Source: Pirellulimonas nuda (GTDB taxonomy: Bacteria > Planctomycetota > Planctomycetia > Pirellulales > Lacipirellulaceae). From it: a stretch of 64,000 bases of DNA. The notes under the pieces were generated by a model, which worked only from the letters and a program-made list of their open reading frames with translations, was not told where the DNA came from and made no database searches. The DNA lies in the NCBI RefSeq assembly GCF_007750855.1, contig NZ_CP036291.1, forward strand, positions 310,001-374,000. Direction: 5' to 3'. The position numbers and the translations under genes are program-made. This document shows positions 17,124-26,906 of the stretch, piece by piece (position 1 is the stretch's first letter; each line of letters begins with the position of its first letter).

Positions 17124-18803
17124 ATGCGCAACCCCTGCACAATTCTCCTTCTCCTTATTCCACTCTGCTCCCAGGCGAGAACCCTGGTTGTCGATGTGGT
17201 TAGTGATGAAGTTTTCCAACCAGACTTCTTAGGCGATGCGCCCAACTTCGGCGCCTTCATCACCTACAACGACGAGCTCTACTTCACTGCGTCTATCGGC
17301 CAGGAACCGCTCGGCCACCCCAGCCACAGACTTTTCAAGACCGATGGAGAGACGCTCACCCGCTTCGAGGTCGATCCGGGGTTCCATATTGGAACACAGT
17401 TCGTAGAGTTCCAGGGTTCGCTCTACTTTCGCGGCGATAGCGGCAATGGCATCGAGCTGTTCCGTACGGACGGCGTCGACCTAGTGGAATACGACCTCAG
17501 CGACGACGAATCGGGCTCTTGGCCACGCAATTTCGAAGTGGTGGGCGATCGGCTCTATTTTGGCGCGAATCGTCTCGGTTCGGACGGAACCGGTGGGCCG
17601 TCGTTAATGGTGCTCCAGGATTCGGTTGGCTCCGTCGTGGCAGACGTGCAGGTGGACACGAGCTATGCGTGGCACGCGTCCGTCGATGATACGCTCTACT
17701 TTTCCGCAAACGGGTCTGACGGGTACGAGGTGTACCGGACGGACGGGCAGGACGTTTCGCTTGTAGTCGATGCGAACCCGGGACCGGGAGGGTCAAATCC
17801 AAGGCCGGAAGGTGTTCTGAACGATGCGTTCTACTTCACCGCGGAGGACGCCGGGGGCCGGGCGCTCTATCGAGCCACCCCTGAGTCGGTTGCGCAAGTC
17901 CTCTCGTCCGATGTGCGACTGAGCGCGGGCCTCCGGGACTTTGGTGGGCGCCTCTATTTCAGCGCTGATCGGGGAAGTGGCTACGAGCTCCAGCAAACCG
18001 ACGGAGGAGAAGTGCGGCAGTTCGACCTCAATCCAGGTCCGCAGAGCTCGAACCCCTTAACGTACGGGGGCGCTGTGCTAAACGGGCAACTCTTGCTCCC
18101 CGCGACCGGACCCGAAGGAGCCGCGCTGTTCGTGTTCTCGGAACTGGGCGACTTGGTGCGACGGATCGACATAGGAGACAGCCAGCGGCCGAGCGCAGTG
18201 TATTTCCAGGAAGCCCACGGAAGTCTCTACTTCTCTGTCTTGGGGGATGGTGTGGCCCGCCTCTACAGAACGGACGGATTCTCCGCGGAGGAAATCTACT
18301 CCCCACCTGAGGTTGCAGGCAGAAGGTTTATTTCGGTCTACGATTCAGAATCCCTTGGCGGCGCGCTTTTCGTTCCGGCAACGACGGAGGGGGGCGACGG
18401 TCTCCTGCGAATTACCGAGATGGAAGTCGAGGTGCTTGACCTCCTTCCGGGCCAGGCGCGCTCGTACCCGCGAAACCTGGAGGCGCTCGGCGACCAGTTA
18501 GTGTTCATGGCAAACGGTCCGGACGGCGAGTCCGTCTACCGCCTTGATGGAGACGGCATTCACGAACTCCTGCGAACAACTCCCTACCTCACTGACATCT
18601 ACGGCAACGGGCTCTTGGCGCCTGGCGCTACGACGACCCGGTTCGTGCGATTCCAAGACCAACTTCTATTCCTGGCTAACACCCCCAAAGGGTTTCAATT
18701 ATTTCGGATACAAGCGGTCCCCGAACCGACTACGCTCCATGCCGCGGCGATTGCTCTAGTCGGTTGTGTGCCGCGCCGGTGGCGCCGAAGCAGATCGCAG
18801 TAA
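17124..18803 (+). CDS. PEP-CTERM secreted protein with TDG repeats
   Basis: A 559-residue protein from the ATG at 17124. Signal peptide: residues 1-18 (MRNPCTILLLLIPLCSQA). The body contains at least six ~55-residue units, each with a strand pair of the form LYF-x-x-x and a turn ending in xTDG (LFKTDGE, LFRTDGV, VYRTDGQ, LQQTDGG, LYRTDGF), similar to ELWxTDG/hyalin-type propeller repeats. The C-terminus VPEPTTLHAAAIALVGCVP then Arg-rich is a PEP-CTERM sorting signal, cleaved by an exosortase during surface delivery. GC is slightly lower than in neighbours. An exosortase gene is not in the window. Confidence 0.8.
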   Translation: MRNPCTILLLLIPLCSQARTLVVDVVSDEVFQPDFLGDAPNFGAFITYNDELYFTASIGQEPLGHPSHRLFKTDGETLTRFEVDPGFHIGTQFVEFQGSLYFRGDSGNGIELFRTDGVDLVEYDLSDDESGSWPRNFEVVGDRLYFGANRLGSDGTGGPSLMVLQDSVGSVVADVQVDTSYAWHASVDDTLYFSANGSDGYEVYRTDGQDVSLVVDANPGPGGSNPRPEGVLNDAFYFTAEDAGGRALYRATPESVAQVLSSDVRLSAGLRDFGGRLYFSADRGSGYELQQTDGGEVRQFDLNPGPQSSNPLTYGGAVLNGQLLLPATGPEGAALFVFSELGDLVRRIDIGDSQRPSAVYFQEAHGSLYFSVLGDGVARLYRTDGFSAEEIYSPPEVAGRRFISVYDSESLGGALFVPATTEGGDGLLRITEMEVEVLDLLPGQARSYPRNLEALGDQLVFMANGPDGESVYRLDGDGIHELLRTTPYLTDIYGNGLLAPGATTTRFVRFQDQLLFLANTPKGFQLFRIQAVPEPTTLHAAAIALVGCVPRRWRRSRSQ

Positions 18804-18898
18804 CGAAGTTGCGCCAGATTGCGTCGCGTCCCTCCAGCTTTGTCGGGCGACCTAGGGCCGGCTAGAGGCCCGCAGACGCGTCCCCCAGCCCCGAGCCA

Positions 18899-18973
18899 CG
18901 CCGATTGCTGCGCCGGACGGCACCGGATACGCTTCGGGGGTAGTACGCGCGGCGCAAAGGGCGTGCGGCTTGA
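18899..18973 (+). repeat. Repeat sharing the 3' end of the HTH-zinc gene
   Basis: The 25 bases CGGCGCAAAGGGCGTGCGGC-TTGAG at 18949-18973 are identical to 16975-16999, the end of the HTH-zinc gene. The preceding CGATTGCTGC-to-GTAGTACGCG segment (18901-18948) is repeated at 19820-19871 with several changes. Confidence 0.75.
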
Positions 18974-19051
18974 GCGCGGCCCGCAGGAGGGCGAGGATAG
19001 AACCACTGCGACGAGCAGGCTCTCGCGTTGTCATCCCGCCTCGGAACCCAC

Positions 19052-19669
19052 ATGCGAACGCTCATCCGCACCCTGTTCGGCGCAGTGATCCTCGGATCGT
19101 TGCTGGCGCTTTGGGCGAGCGCGTATCCTGGCGTGTTGGGCGACTTCGGCAGTCAGTGCGTCGTGTTCTGTCTAGTGCGCTGGCCACAGGTCGTTCTGCT
19201 GTTGCTTCTGCTGCTGATCTCGCCTTTGCTTTTCTGGAACATACTCCGCAAGGTTTTCAACACTAGTCGCTGCGGCTGGCTAGATTTTTGGTTAGCGTGC
19301 ACGATCCCCGGGGTGATCGCGCTCGCTTGGCTGACGGCGCTCACGGGCACGCCGAAGCGACTCGGTTTCGAGTACAGCCGCGATGCGTTCGACGCACAGG
19401 TTGCAGAAGCACGCCCCTCGGAGCGACCGCTCGCGCTGAACAAACGGTTGGGCATTTACCAGGTGGACGAATGGGCGACCGACCCGCGCGGCGGAACCTA
19501 CTTCCGCGTCAACTCCGGATGGGATGGAGCGTTTGGGATTAATTTCGTGTCATACGGGTTGGTCAAGGACCCGAACAACAAGGGCACGCCGTTTGGCGCC
19601 GCCAGTTACAAGCTCACGCCGATTGACGCGGGCTGGCACTGGTTCCAGGCATCAAGCGACTACCACTGA
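19052..19669 (+). CDS. Membrane protein of unknown function
   Basis: A 205-residue product from the ATG at 19052. Three hydrophobic segments are visible near residues 5-23 (LIRTLFGAVILGSLLALWA), 45-65 (VVLLLLLLLISPLLFWNIL) and 78-98 (FWLACTIPGVIALAWLTAL). A ~100-residue C-terminal domain follows with YFRVNSGWDGAFGINFVSYG. The last part looks soluble and strand-rich. No family is recognised. The region upstream contains repeat 18899-18973, so its promoter may lie within or beyond that repeat. Confidence 0.65.
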   Translation: MRTLIRTLFGAVILGSLLALWASAYPGVLGDFGSQCVVFCLVRWPQVVLLLLLLLISPLLFWNILRKVFNTSRCGWLDFWLACTIPGVIALAWLTALTGTPKRLGFEYSRDAFDAQVAEARPSERPLALNKRLGIYQVDEWATDPRGGTYFRVNSGWDGAFGINFVSYGLVKDPNNKGTPFGAASYKLTPIDAGWHWFQASSDYH

Positions 19670-19732
19670 GCCGAAGGATTGCCCATCTCACACCCGCCTG
19701 TCGTCGGAAGCTCAGGAACCCGCACCCCACCG

Positions 19733-19871
19733 CTTGCGCGTCCCCCAGCCCCCAGCCCCGGGCCGAAGGCCCCGCCGCGCAGCGGCGCGCCCCCGGCCCC
19801 CGCGGCGTAGCCGCGCCCGCGCCGATTGCTGCCCCGGACCGCCCCGGATACACTTGGGCGGGTAGTACGCG
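19733..19871 (+). repeat. Family H half-element plus a third CGATTGCTGC-GTAGTACGCG unit
   Basis: CGCTTGCGCGTCCCCCAGCC and the following GGGCCGAAGGCCC match the right half of the long palindromes at 15775 and 60860. The end (19818-19871) repeats 18899-18952. It sits immediately upstream of citrate synthase. Confidence 0.7.
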
Positions 19872-19915
19872 ACGATCGAAGCACGCAGCGCAGCAAGCAG
19901 CAAGAAGGGGGCCGC

Positions 19916-21223
<1,308 letters not shown>

Positions 21224-21244
21224 CGCGGCGTGGCTGAATCAGAC

Positions 21245-21317
21245 GCGCCGGGGGCGGGGACGCCCCGGCTCGCAAACAGACGGCGCTTGTGAGCCGGGGC
21301 GTCCCCGCCCCCGGCGC
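21245..21317. terminator. Family E hairpin between convergent gltA and fhcC
   Basis: Exact 27-bp arms at 21245-21271 and 21291-21317, starting GCGCCGGGGGCGGGGACG, with a 19-base loop. It lies between two convergent genes and would form a bidirectional stem in either transcript. There is no T-tract. It is also a repeated element, found again at 26196-26285 and as one arm at 32069. Confidence 0.7.
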
Positions 21318-21388
21318 AGTGCGATAGACATGTACGTCGCCTGCTTGGGTGGACCCGTAGTGCCTGCGAGCCGCACGACGCGGTGGGC

Positions 21389-22183
21389 TCAAGCCGGCAG
21401 CCACACCTCGCCGCGGCCCCCTTTCAGCAGGTCGCCGCTCCATAGGTCGACCTGGCCCGCGGGCGCGTTGACCCCCAGCGTCGCCAAGTCGTGGCGCATC
21501 AGCCGCAGGATGGTCGGCTCGGCCCGGCAGGCGTGGCGGAAGCTCGGCAGCAGCGGCGCCGCGCCCCCCAGCAGCGCCAGCGTTCCGCGCCGCATCTCGG
21601 CGCCGGCGTGCGGCCCGCAGCGGCCCAGCACCATCAGGGTGCCGGCCAGCATGCGGTAGCCGGCCAGCGGGCCGCAGTCGCCGGCGACCACGATCCAGCC
21701 GCGCCGCATCAGCGACCCGGTTTCTGAGCCGGCGTCGCCGCGCACAACGATCGTCCCGCCGCGCATGCCGCGTGTGTCTCCAAGGTACGCGGCGCCGAGG
21801 CCGTCGCCGGCGTCGCCGCGTACTTCGATGGCGCCACCGCGCATGGCGGCGCCGCACCAGGGGCCGGCGTCTGCTTCGAGGGTGAGCCTCCCGCCGCGCA
21901 TCTGGGCGCCCGCGCGGTGACCGACGGGCCCGTCGGCGGTCACCGTGGCGCCGCGGAGCCCCGTGGCCATCCCGTCGACACGCCGCAGGTCTCCCTCGAA
22001 CCGCCACCGGCCGTCGGCCTTGCCGCTAGCGGCGAACACCTCGCCCAACGCCTCGCGGCGACGGCCAATCAGCACCGGCGCCGCGGCGATCGACTTCAGG
22101 GGCCGACCCCCCAGCGCATCGAGGTCCAGGTCGAACAAATCGACCGGCGCCGTGCAGTCGCGGAGCTTGAGCGTGAGTGGCAT
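21389..22183 (-). CDS. fhcC: Formylmethanofuran dehydrogenase subunit C-like protein (FhcC)
   Basis: A 264-residue product from the ATG at 22183 (MPLTLKLRDCTAPVDL). The body is a run of short strands with repeated Gly-rich turns (GLRGATVTADG, MRGGAIEVRGDAGDGLG, MRRGWIVVAGDCGPLAG), the right-handed beta-helix of FwdC/FhcC and GltB C-terminal domains. In bacteria FhcC belongs to the formyltransferase/hydrolase complex of the tetrahydromethanopterin C1 pathway. This pathway is known in Planctomycetes. Its usual partners fhcA, fhcB and fhcD are not in the window, so it stands alone here. The gene is 88 bases from adk on the same strand. Confidence 0.8.
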   Translation of the reverse strand: MPLTLKLRDCTAPVDLFDLDLDALGGRPLKSIAAAPVLIGRRREALGEVFAASGKADGRWRFEGDLRRVDGMATGLRGATVTADGPVGHRAGAQMRGGRLTLEADAGPWCGAAMRGGAIEVRGDAGDGLGAAYLGDTRGMRGGTIVVRGDAGSETGSLMRRGWIVVAGDCGPLAGYRMLAGTLMVLGRCGPHAGAEMRRGTLALLGGAAPLLPSFRHACRAEPTILRLMRHDLATLGVNAPAGQVDLWSGDLLKGGRGEVWLPA

Positions 22184-22271
22184 CGCGGAAAAAGCATAGC
22201 CGTCCCCGCGCGGGGGAAGATAGCCCTGGGAGCACGCCGCGAAACCCACACGCAGAACTTGCGTCCCGGGT

Positions 22272-22919
22272 TCAGGCGGTGGGCTTGGGGAGCTTCAGAG
22301 ACTCGCAGACCTTGAGGTGCAGGTCGGCCGGCGGCAGGTGGCCGTCAACGCGGAACACCAGCTCCTTGCGCTCGAACACCTTCACCACCGGCGCGGTCTG
22401 CACGTGGTAGTTGGCGATGCGGTTGCGGACGACTTCTTCTACGTCGTCGGGGCGCGCCTCGAGCGAGCCCCGGCACACGTCGCACACGCCGGGCGTTTCG
22501 GGGCGGTGGTAGATGAGGTTGTAGTCGAGCCCGCAGCCGGTGCAGAGCCGGCGGGCCAGCACGCGTTCCACCACCACGTCGTCGCTCGCCTCGATCAGCA
22601 CCACCGCGTCGATGTCGTAGCTCTCCAGGAAGAACTCTGCCTGGGCGCGGTTGCGGGGGAAGCCGTCCAGCACGAAGCCGAAGTTCCAGTCGTGTTCCTG
22701 CAGGCGGCGCTGCACCACCTCTTCGACAATCTCGTCGGGCACCAGGTCGCCGCCGTCGACAATCCGCTTGATCCGCGCGGCCAGCTTGGTGTGCCGCTGG
22801 ATGTTCCAGCGGAAGATATCTCCCACACAGATATGCGTCAGGTCGAACCGCGAGGCGAGCACCTTTGCCTGCGTCCCCTTGCCGCAGCCCTGGACCCCCA
22901 TGACGACGTATTTTCGCAT
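22272..22919 (-). CDS. adk: Adenylate kinase-type nucleotide kinase with Cys4 LID
   Basis: A 215-residue kinase from the ATG at 22919 (MRKYVVMGVQGCGKGTQAK). The P-loop is GVQGCGKGT, a slight variant of the usual G-x-P-G-x-G-K-G-T. The lid contains CTGC and CDVC pairs, so it probably binds zinc as in many adenylate kinases. DGFPRNRAQAEFF is the NMP-binding/core signature. It makes 2 ADP from ATP and AMP. Ser-to-Cys and Pro-to-Gln changes in the P-loop leave some doubt about exact nucleotide preference. Confidence 0.88.
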   Translation of the reverse strand: MRKYVVMGVQGCGKGTQAKVLASRFDLTHICVGDIFRWNIQRHTKLAARIKRIVDGGDLVPDEIVEEVVQRRLQEHDWNFGFVLDGFPRNRAQAEFFLESYDIDAVVLIEASDDVVVERVLARRLCTGCGLDYNLIYHRPETPGVCDVCRGSLEARPDDVEEVVRNRIANYHVQTAPVVKVFERKELVFRVDGHLPPADLHLKVCESLKLPKPTA

Positions 22920-23047
22920 GTGCTGAAGAATGTTGCAGGAGCGCCGGGCGGTTGTCGCGGATCGCAAAGTGTAGCTCATTTTCGGGGCGAACGAGAGCAT
23001 TTCTTTGCGAAATCGACCCGCGAAAACGCGCAGCAGAACCGGGCAGC

Positions 23048-23114
23048 CCAGGGGCGCCGCCCCGTCGACTTGCGGTGCGAGTTACAGCGACGGGGCGGGG
23101 TCCGTCGGCTAGTC
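23048..23114. repeat. Family F element in the adk/lutA divergent region
   Basis: GCCGCCCCGTCG and CGACGGGGCGGGGTCC with an end GTCGGCTAG form an inverted pair related to 44867-44949. The whole 22920-23219 gap is otherwise without a visible gene and must hold the promoters of adk and lutA, which I cannot place. Confidence 0.6.
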
Positions 23115-23219
23115 ATCCGGTGTGTGTTTGAGCTCCGCCTGGAGGACTATCGTCGTCGGCCGCCCGTTGGACTACCATCAATTGTTCACCCCTGGTCTCT
23201 CACCCCTCGCCCTTCACTG

Positions 23220-23972
23220 ATGCGCGTCGGACTGTTCATCCCCTGCTACATCGACCAATGCTACCCGCAGGTCGGCCTGGCGACGCTGCAGGTGCTGCGC
23301 CGCTGCGGCGTGGAGCCCGAGTACCCGCGCGAGCAAACCTGCTGCGGCCAGCCGATGGCCAACAGCGGCTGCGTCGAGGCGGCCAAGCCGGTCGCCCGGC
23401 ACTTCGCCGAGACCTTCGCGGCGTACGACTACGTGGTGGGCCCCTCGGGGAGCTGCGTGTCGATGATCCGCAACCACTACGACGACCTGTTGGACGACGC
23501 CGCGGAGCAGCAGCGGCTGGCCGGCAAGACGTTCGAGCTGTGCGAGTTCTTGGTCGACGTGCTGAAGATCGACCGCATCGAGGGCCGCTTCCCGCACCGC
23601 GTGGGGCTGCACCAAAGCTGCCACGGGCTCCGCGAGCTGGGCCTGGCGCGGCAGAGCGAGCTGGGCCCGACCGCCACACCGCAGGTCAACAAGGTGCGGA
23701 CCCTCCTACAATCACTGGAAGGGATCACGCTGGTCGACCTGGCAAGAACCGACGAGTGCTGCGGCTTCGGCGGCACGTTCGCCGTGAAGGAGGCCGCGGT
23801 GAGCTGCCTGATGGGCCGCGACCGCATCGCGGACCACCAGCAAGCGGGCGCCGAGGTGATGACCGCCGGCGACATGAGCTGCCTGATGCACCTCGAGGGG
23901 CTGATCAAACGCGACGGCGCCCCGCTACGCGTGATGCACGTCGCCGAAATCCTAGCCGGCAACCAACCCTGA
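23220..23972 (+). CDS. lutA: Lactate utilization protein A (CCG-domain Fe-S protein)
   Basis: A 250-residue protein of two cysteine-rich CCG domains. The first has IPCYIDQCYP and EQTCCGQPMANSG; the second has HQSCHGLRELG and TDECCGFGGTF. This is the LutA/LldE pattern, with lutB and lutC directly following. The three-protein complex oxidises L-lactate to pyruvate in the cytoplasm. Start is the ATG at 23220. A family A hairpin fills the gap to lutB. Confidence 0.92.
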   Translation: MRVGLFIPCYIDQCYPQVGLATLQVLRRCGVEPEYPREQTCCGQPMANSGCVEAAKPVARHFAETFAAYDYVVGPSGSCVSMIRNHYDDLLDDAAEQQRLAGKTFELCEFLVDVLKIDRIEGRFPHRVGLHQSCHGLRELGLARQSELGPTATPQVNKVRTLLQSLEGITLVDLARTDECCGFGGTFAVKEAAVSCLMGRDRIADHQQAGAEVMTAGDMSCLMHLEGLIKRDGAPLRVMHVAEILAGNQP

Positions 23973-23975
23973 AGA

Positions 23976-24076
23976 AATAGGACGCGGATCGACACGGATT
24001 CTAGGGATGATCGCAGATAGATTCAGGCGTTTCATCTGCGTCAATCAGTTTGATCGGCGTTCATCCGCGTCCTATT
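23976..24076. repeat. Family A hairpin in the lutA-lutB spacer
   Basis: AATAGGACGCGGAT at 23976-23989 pairs exactly with ATCCGCGTCCTATT at 24063-24076. Repeats of CGGAT-like units fill the interior. It begins 3 bases after the lutA stop and ends 24 bases before lutB. Confidence 0.85.
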
Positions 24077-24100
24077 CTTCGCCCTTGTAAAACTGTTCCT

Positions 24101-25513
24101 ATGTCGCACGCCACCGCCGCCGCTGAGTTTGTTGCCGATGTTGATCGCGCGCGCTGGCACGACCGGGCGCTCTGGTTTGTGCGCTCCAAGCGCGACAAGT
24201 GCGCGCAGCAGCTTCCGGAGTGGGAGGCGCTGCGCGAGCGGGCGTCGCTCGTCAAGCAGCACACCGCCTCGCGGATGGCCGAGTACCTCGAAGAGTTCGA
24301 ACGCAACGCCGTGGCCCTCGGCGCGGTGGTCCACTGGGCCCGCGACGCGGCCGAGCACAACGCCATCGTCTACGGCCTGCTGAAAGAGCGCGGCATCCAG
24401 CGCGTGGTGAAGAGCAAGAGCATGCTGACCGAGGAGTGCGGGCTCAACCCGCTGCTCGAGAGCAAGGGCCTCGAGGTGGTCGACACCGACCTGGGGGAGT
24501 GGATCGTGCAGCTCCGCCACGAGCACCCCAGCCACATCGTCATGCCGGCGATCCACGTCAAGAAGCAAGAGGTGGGCGAGCTGTTCCACGAGAAGCTCGG
24601 CACCACCGCCGGGTCGACCGACGAGAAGTACCTGGTAGGCGCCGCGCGTGCCGAGCTGCGCAGCAAGTTCCTGGCCGGCACCGCGGGCATCACCGGCGTG
24701 AACTTCGCGATCGCAGAGACGGGCGGCTTTGTCGTCTGCACTAACGAGGGGAACGCCGACCTGGGCGCCTCGCTGCCGGCGCTGCACATCGCGTCGATGG
24801 GGATCGAGAAACTCATCCCACGCATGGCCGACCTGGGGGTGTTCCTGCGCCTGCTGGCCCGCAGCGCCACGGGGCAGCCCATCACGACCTACTCGTCGCA
24901 CTTCCACGGCCCCAAGCCGGGGGGCGAGCTGCACATCGTGCTGGTGGACAACGGCCGCAGCAAGCTGCTTGCCAACGAAGAGCTGCGTCGCAGCCTCAAC
25001 TGCATCCGCTGCGGCGCGTGCATGAACACCTGCCCCGTGTACCGGCGCAGCGGCGGCCACAGCTACGGCGTGACCGTCCCCGGCCCGATCGGCAGCGTCT
25101 TGTACCCCGCCCGCGACATGCAGGCCCACAAGAGCCTGCCCGACGCGTGCAGCCTGTGCGGCAGTTGCACCGACGTCTGCCCCGTCAAAATCCCGCTGCA
25201 CCACCAACTGCTGGCGTGGCGCAAGACGCTGGTCAAGGCCAAGGTAACGCCGTGGCATATGCGCGCCGCGATGAGCGTGGTCGGCGGCGTGATGGCCCGC
25301 CCCTGGCTGTTCCGCCTCGGCGGCAAGCTGGGCCGCTTCGCCCTACGCTGGTCCCCCCGCTGGCTGACTTACAACGGCCTAAACCCCTGGGGCGCCCAGC
25401 GCGAAATGCCCCCGGCCGCGAAGCAGACATTTTCAAAATTGTATGACGACGGAATAGGACACGGATCGGCGCGGATGGACGGGATCGACAAGGATCAGAA
25501 CAAACTTGACTGA
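24101..25513 (+). CDS. lutB: Lactate utilization protein B
   Basis: A 470-residue LutB/LldF-type protein. The N-terminal ~290 residues form a LUD domain (GTAGITGVNFAIAETGGFV). Two ferredoxin-like [4Fe-4S] motifs follow: CIRCGACMNTCP and CSLCGSCTDVCP. The C-terminal region is helical. It works with LutA and LutC in lactate oxidation. The last ~18 residues (GHGSARMDGIDKDQNKLD) are encoded by a family A repeat and are probably not part of the ancestral protein. Start is the ATG at 24101. Confidence 0.93.
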   Translation: MSHATAAAEFVADVDRARWHDRALWFVRSKRDKCAQQLPEWEALRERASLVKQHTASRMAEYLEEFERNAVALGAVVHWARDAAEHNAIVYGLLKERGIQRVVKSKSMLTEECGLNPLLESKGLEVVDTDLGEWIVQLRHEHPSHIVMPAIHVKKQEVGELFHEKLGTTAGSTDEKYLVGAARAELRSKFLAGTAGITGVNFAIAETGGFVVCTNEGNADLGASLPALHIASMGIEKLIPRMADLGVFLRLLARSATGQPITTYSSHFHGPKPGGELHIVLVDNGRSKLLANEELRRSLNCIRCGACMNTCPVYRRSGGHSYGVTVPGPIGSVLYPARDMQAHKSLPDACSLCGSCTDVCPVKIPLHHQLLAWRKTLVKAKVTPWHMRAAMSVVGGVMARPWLFRLGGKLGRFALRWSPRWLTYNGLNPWGAQREMPPAAKQTFSKLYDDGIGHGSARMDGIDKDQNKLD

Positions 25514-25559
25514 TCCGTTCTTGATCCGCTGCATCCGTGCAAATCCGCGTTCTATTCGT
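25452..25559. repeat. Family A hairpin overlapping the end of lutB
   Basis: GAATAGGACACGGATCGGCG and the end segment AAATCCGCGTTCTATTC are imperfect reverse complements. It covers the last ~60 bases of lutB and the spacer to lutC, and resembles the element in the lutA-lutB spacer. Confidence 0.75.
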
Positions 25560-25564
25560 CGCCA

Positions 25565-26179
25565 ATGAGCACCATGACCGCACGCGAAACCATCCTAGAA
25601 GCCGTCCGCCGGGCCCAGCCCGAGGCGATGCCGCTCCCTGCGCTCGAAGGGGATTGGATCCGCTACGACGACCCCGTGGCGCAGTTCTGCGCGGTGCTCG
25701 AAGCGATCGGCAGCCGGGCCGTTGTGGTCGGTTCGATCGAGGCGGCGCAAGCGACGCTCGAGGCGCTGCCGGAGTATGAAGCGGCCCAGCGCGTCTTCTC
25801 CGCCGTCGAGGGGATCGGCCGGACGACGCTCGACGCCAACGCGGTCGCCACGCCGCACGAGCTGGCGTCGCTGGAGGTCGCCATCCTGCCCGGCGAGCTG
25901 GCGGTGGCCGAGAACGGCGCGGTGTGGGTCACCGACCTGGGTCTGCGGCACCGCGTGACGCCGTTCATCTGCGAGCTGCTGGTGCTGGTCGTCCCCAAGC
26001 ACGCGATGGTGCACACGATGCACGAGGCGTACCAGCGGATCAGCGCGCCGCGCCGCCCCGACGGCAGCCCCGCGTTCGGCGTGTTCATCGCCGGCCCCTC
26101 GAAGACGGCCGACATCGAGCAAAGCCTGGTGATCGGCGCCCACGGCCCGAAAGAGTCGCTGGTGCTGTTGACGGAGTAG
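25565..26179 (+). CDS. lutC: Lactate utilization protein C (LUD domain)
   Basis: A 204-residue LUD-domain protein, third gene of the lut operon. Typical features: VVVGSIEAAQATLEALPEY, EVAILPGELAVAENGAVWV, RVTPFICELLVLVVP and FIAGPSKTADIEQSLVIGAHGPKE, the last being a strongly conserved LutC end region. There is no cluster-binding cysteine motif. Start at the ATG at 25565 gives MSTMTARETILEAVRRA; a second ATG at 25574 is possible. A family E hairpin follows the stop. Confidence 0.9.
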   Translation: MSTMTARETILEAVRRAQPEAMPLPALEGDWIRYDDPVAQFCAVLEAIGSRAVVVGSIEAAQATLEALPEYEAAQRVFSAVEGIGRTTLDANAVATPHELASLEVAILPGELAVAENGAVWVTDLGLRHRVTPFICELLVLVVPKHAMVHTMHEAYQRISAPRRPDGSPAFGVFIAGPSKTADIEQSLVIGAHGPKESLVLLTE

Positions 26180-26195
26180 CCCGTAGTGAGTTTGT

Positions 26196-26285
26196 GAGCC
26201 GGGGCGTCCCCGCCCCCGGCGCAGCGGAGTAGACGGATCGACTTCGTGTTCTTTCACCACGCCGGGGGCGGGGACGCCCCGGCTC
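26196..26285. terminator. Family E hairpin after the lut operon
   Basis: Arms at 26196-26220 and 26261-26285 are exact 25-base reverse complements (GAGCCGGGGCGTCCCCGC onward), with a 40-base loop. Same element as between gltA and fhcC. Position fits a transcription end for lutABC, but no T-tract follows. Confidence 0.65.
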
Positions 26286-26360
26286 GCACGAGATCATAGC
26301 TTCCGCGGACAGCCACAGTTAGAATCGCGCTCCAGACTCACCCTCTTGGAGATCCTCGCG

Positions 26361-26906
26361 ATGAGCGTGTTCGATCTGTGGCTCCCGATCGTCGTCGGCG
26401 CGGCGGCCGTGCACATCGCCAGCACGCTGGCCTGGACCGCGCTCCCGCACCACGTGCCGGAGTGGCGTCCGCTGCCGGGCGAGGGGGAGCTGATCGCGGT
26501 GCTGAAGAAGATCGCCGCGCCCGCCGGGCAGTACGTCTTCCCCCACCCCAAGGACCCCCACCCCGACCAACAGGCCCCCGACCCGAACGCCCCGTGCCAG
26601 GGGAACCTAATCGTCTACGACAAGCCGGTCTCCATGGGCGCCGCGATCGGCAAGACGCTGGCGTTCTTCTTCGTCGCGACGTTCGTCATCGGCTACCTGG
26701 CGTCGCTGGGCCTCAGCCCGGCGTCGACGAAGCTAGACGTCTTCCGCTTCGTCTTCGTCGCGGGCCTGCTGACGCACGTCGCGGCGCGGTTCCCGGGAGC
26801 GTTCTGGTTCAAGCGCAAGACGCTGCTCGATTCGATCGACGGCACGGTCTACGCGCTGCTGACGGCGGGGGCGTTCGTGTGGCTGTGGCCGTACGCGGCG
26901 GCGTGA
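26361..26906 (+). CDS. Membrane protein of unknown function
   Basis: A 181-residue product from the ATG at 26361, with GGAG about nine bases upstream. Helices are visible near residues 4-22 (LWLPIVVGAAAVHIASTLA), 99-117 (AFFFVATFVIGYLASLGLS), 131-150 (FVFVAGLLTHVAARFPGAFW) and 160-178. Between the first two is a Pro-rich soluble loop containing HPKDPHPDQQAPDPNAP and one Cys. The family is not recognised. It stands alone. Confidence 0.7.
   Translation: MSVFDLWLPIVVGAAAVHIASTLAWTALPHHVPEWRPLPGEGELIAVLKKIAAPAGQYVFPHPKDPHPDQQAPDPNAPCQGNLIVYDKPVSMGAAIGKTLAFFFVATFVIGYLASLGLSPASTKLDVFRFVFVAGLLTHVAARFPGAFWFKRKTLLDSIDGTVYALLTAGAFVWLWPYAAA

Noticed and set aside
22317..23219. Long N-terminal extension of LutA
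   Set aside because: It runs antisense to adk and lacks protein-like sequence; the ATG at 23220 gives a normal LutA length.
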